A stretch of 17,901 nucleotides of DNA from Chrysochromulina parva (taxonomy: Eukaryota; Haptophyta; Prymnesiales; Chrysochromulinaceae), in assembly GCA_002887195.1 (NCBI GenBank), contig PJAB01001046.1:1-17901 (forward strand). Reading direction: 5' to 3'. Both the position numbers and the translations under genes were made by a program. The first letter of the stretch is position 1, and every line of letters starts with the position of its first letter. Positions 16,527-17,901 of this stretch are shown piece after piece. Under the pieces are notes generated by a model. The model ran no database searches, was not told the DNA's origin, and saw only the letters and a program-made list of their open reading frames with translations.

Positions 16527-17901
16527 TCACGCAGCAACAACCCAGAATTTCGACAGCTCGCCAGAGACTCGCCGAGTCTTCCAGATGCCCGGCGTGCCGC
16601 TCCGATTGGTTGGGATGCTCCCGTCGGGTAGGACGGAGCCCTGCTTGCCCGCGCGAGAAACGACGCGGGACGAGGCTCCGTCCACCGAAAGCGCTGCAAA
16701 ATTGTCCAGCGCCACCGCGCCTTCGCCTGGCTTGGAGCATGCCTCGTCATATGCGTGAAAGTCCTTGGGTGCCTCGTTGTATGCCAGGTTCGCCTTCTCG
16801 GCAGTCCCATAGATGCGGAGCAGCGCGTCGTCGTCCCACTGCGCGGGAGGCGGCGGTGGCGGCTCTCGCGGTGCCTTAGCGCGCCACTGTTGATAGGCAG
16901 TCTCGATAGCAAGGTCCTCGGGCACATCCGGGATCATGGTCACCACACAGAACTGCGCGAGGAGCAGCAGGTGCTCGATGACGATCAAGAACATGAGCTT
17001 GTTGCTCTCGTTGATCTCGATGATCCCGAGGAGCTTGAACGGCAGTAGGCGCTTGAGGGTCGTGGCGGTGACCCCGACCAGACCAACATTTGTCAGCACA
17101 CCCAGCACCGCAAGCACACGCAGCACTGTCTGCCACGAGCCGATGTCCTCCCCACCCATGTAGGCCGGCCGACGCGTGTTGCAAACCAGCTTATACGCAT
17201 CCGTCCGAAGCTCGAAGTAAAAGGAGACAAAGAGCAGCGCCGAGGCGAGCGGGCAGGCGGGCGCGAAGAGCACCACGTAGCCGAGCTGCACCACGATCCG
17301 TGAGTACTCGGAGAAGATTCCCTCGAAAGGCTCGAGCTTCGCCTGCGCCTCGTACACAGTCTCCGTGCCGATGACGACCTGCTCGCCTGAGGCCTCGGCA
17401 TTCTTGACCGCAGCCGAGTGCCCGCCACAGAGGACGCGCATCTTGAAGCAGATCCGTTCGATCGCCGTCTCCTCCTTGGCCGTCTGCGCTGCGTATATGG
17501 CGAACTCCTCGTCCGCCTCCCGGAGCTTCGCCTTCATCCAGGGCATCACAAATTCTAAGATCTTGCCAGTCAGCATGTTGACGATCAAGGCCGTGGTCAT
17601 GAAGGCCGACAGGTCGTTCATGCAGTACGGATTCTCGTGGTGCTCAAACTGCGCCTTGATCTGCTCCGCGGTCAGGGTGAAGTGCGTCTTGTCGTGGCAG
17701 TACTCTGGCACGTGTGTCAGCCATGAAAGCCAATCGAGCTCATTGGCCTGGACAAAGGCGATGTAGATAAACGCCGCGTACGAGTTGGTGGACTGGAAGA
17801 TCATGGTCTTGACGATGAGCGCATCGTCGTAGTCGGACAGCGTGCGGTGATTCTCCCAGTCGGTGAGGCGCCGCGCCACGCGCTGGTACACCTGGTTGCT
17901 C
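16527..17901 (-). CDS. Anoctamin/TMEM16 family membrane protein, C-terminal half (partial at right edge)
   Basis: The (-) frame is open from the right edge to TGA at 16527-16529, about 457 residues; the N-terminus lies outside. It starts with the family signature NQVYQRVARRLTDWENHRT and continues with membrane segments matching TM5 (IVKTMIFQSTNSYAAFIYIAF), TM6 (MTTALIVNMLTGKILEFVM), TM7-8 (IVVQLGYVVLFAPACPLAS to FYFELRTDAYKLV), TM9 (VLRVLAVLGVLTNVGL) and TM10 (MFLIVIEHLLLLAQFCV). A Pro-rich, then Ser/Arg-rich cytosolic tail follows. The family comprises calcium-gated chloride channels and lipid scramblases. Of the usual calcium ligands, the TM6 Glu, first TM7 Glu and TM8 Glu/Asp (ELRTD) are present, but the second TM7 acid is Arg (codon 17298-17300, EYSR) and the TM6 Asn position is Gly. 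Channel versus scramblase cannot be told. No intron is needed in this part. Confidence 0.9.
   Translation of the reverse strand, partial: SNQVYQRVARRLTDWENHRTLSDYDDALIVKTMIFQSTNSYAAFIYIAFVQANELDWLSWLTHVPEYCHDKTHFTLTAEQIKAQFEHHENPYCMNDLSAFMTTALIVNMLTGKILEFVMPWMKAKLREADEEFAIYAAQTAKEETAIERICFKMRVLCGGHSAAVKNAEASGEQVVIGTETVYEAQAKLEPFEGIFSEYSRIVVQLGYVVLFAPACPLASALLFVSFYFELRTDAYKLVCNTRRPAYMGGEDIGSWQTVLRVLAVLGVLTNVGLVGVTATTLKRLLPFKLLGIIEINESNKLMFLIVIEHLLLLAQFCVVTMIPDVPEDLAIETAYQQWRAKAPREPPPPPPAQWDDDALLRIYGTAEKANLAYNEAPKDFHAYDEACSKPGEGAVALDNFAALSVDGASSRVVSRAGKQGSVLPDGSIPTNRSGTPGIWKTRRVSGELSKFWVVAA

Overview
The window looks like nuclear DNA of a GC-rich, plastid-bearing unicellular alga, most likely a haptophyte or a similar chromalveolate-type alga. 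The evidence is GC-rich coding sequence with long Ala, Gly and acidic tracts, spliceosomal introns (including one GC-AG intron), and the mix of genes: a fused phylloquinone-pathway enzyme, a DNMT5-type DNA methyltransferase, a GT77/XEG113-like Golgi glycosyltransferase and an anoctamin. The lineage call is inference. No rRNA, tRNA, CRISPR array or operon signal was recognised.

Layout, left to right. (1) 3-320 (+): 3' end of an unrecognised acidic/Ser-rich protein, cut by the left edge. (2) 321-806: convergent intergenic stretch. (3) 807-3512 (-): MenH-MenC fusion (SHCHC synthase + o-succinylbenzoate synthase) with all expected catalytic residues and an in-frame 57-bp tandem repeat inside the MenC barrel; a probable 3' splice site lies just upstream. 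(4) 3821-5742 (-): a protein-like but broken PHD-finger gene, with a frame jump in the finger, a 74-bp tandem duplication that breaks the frame, a 46-bp perfect inverted repeat and a 65/66-bp direct repeat pair. (5) 5743-6056: short divergent spacer. (6) 6057-13697 (+): a four-exon DNMT5 gene (Tudor-like N-terminus, C5-cytosine methyltransferase, RING-like, SNF2 ATPase; about 2,385 residues). (7) 13783-16287 (+): type II membrane GT77 glycosyltransferase, only 85 bp after DNMT5. (8) 16288-16526: convergent spacer. (9) 16527-17901 (-): C-terminal half of an anoctamin/TMEM16, cut by the right edge.

The most notable signal is in the introns. All three DNMT5 introns are bordered by direct repeats of exon sequence and filled with short minisatellites. 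Introns 1 and 3 share a CTGATTGCnn 10-nt-period core and both carry a tandem duplication of exactly 75 bp that copies the exon end plus the 5' splice site; in intron 3 the working 3' splice site is itself a copy of the upstream exon end. Intron 2 is a GC-AG intron flanked by a perfect 13-bp direct repeat and built from 12-nt CCCTAGCC-type units. A fourth 74-bp tandem duplication sits in the neighbouring PHD-finger gene. Together these suggest ongoing intron birth by local duplication or insertion at AG|G sites.

The genes do not form one pathway. DNMT5 probably keeps CG methylation in nuclear chromatin, MenH-MenC serves plastid phylloquinone synthesis, and the glycosyltransferase and anoctamin act in the secretory pathway or membranes.
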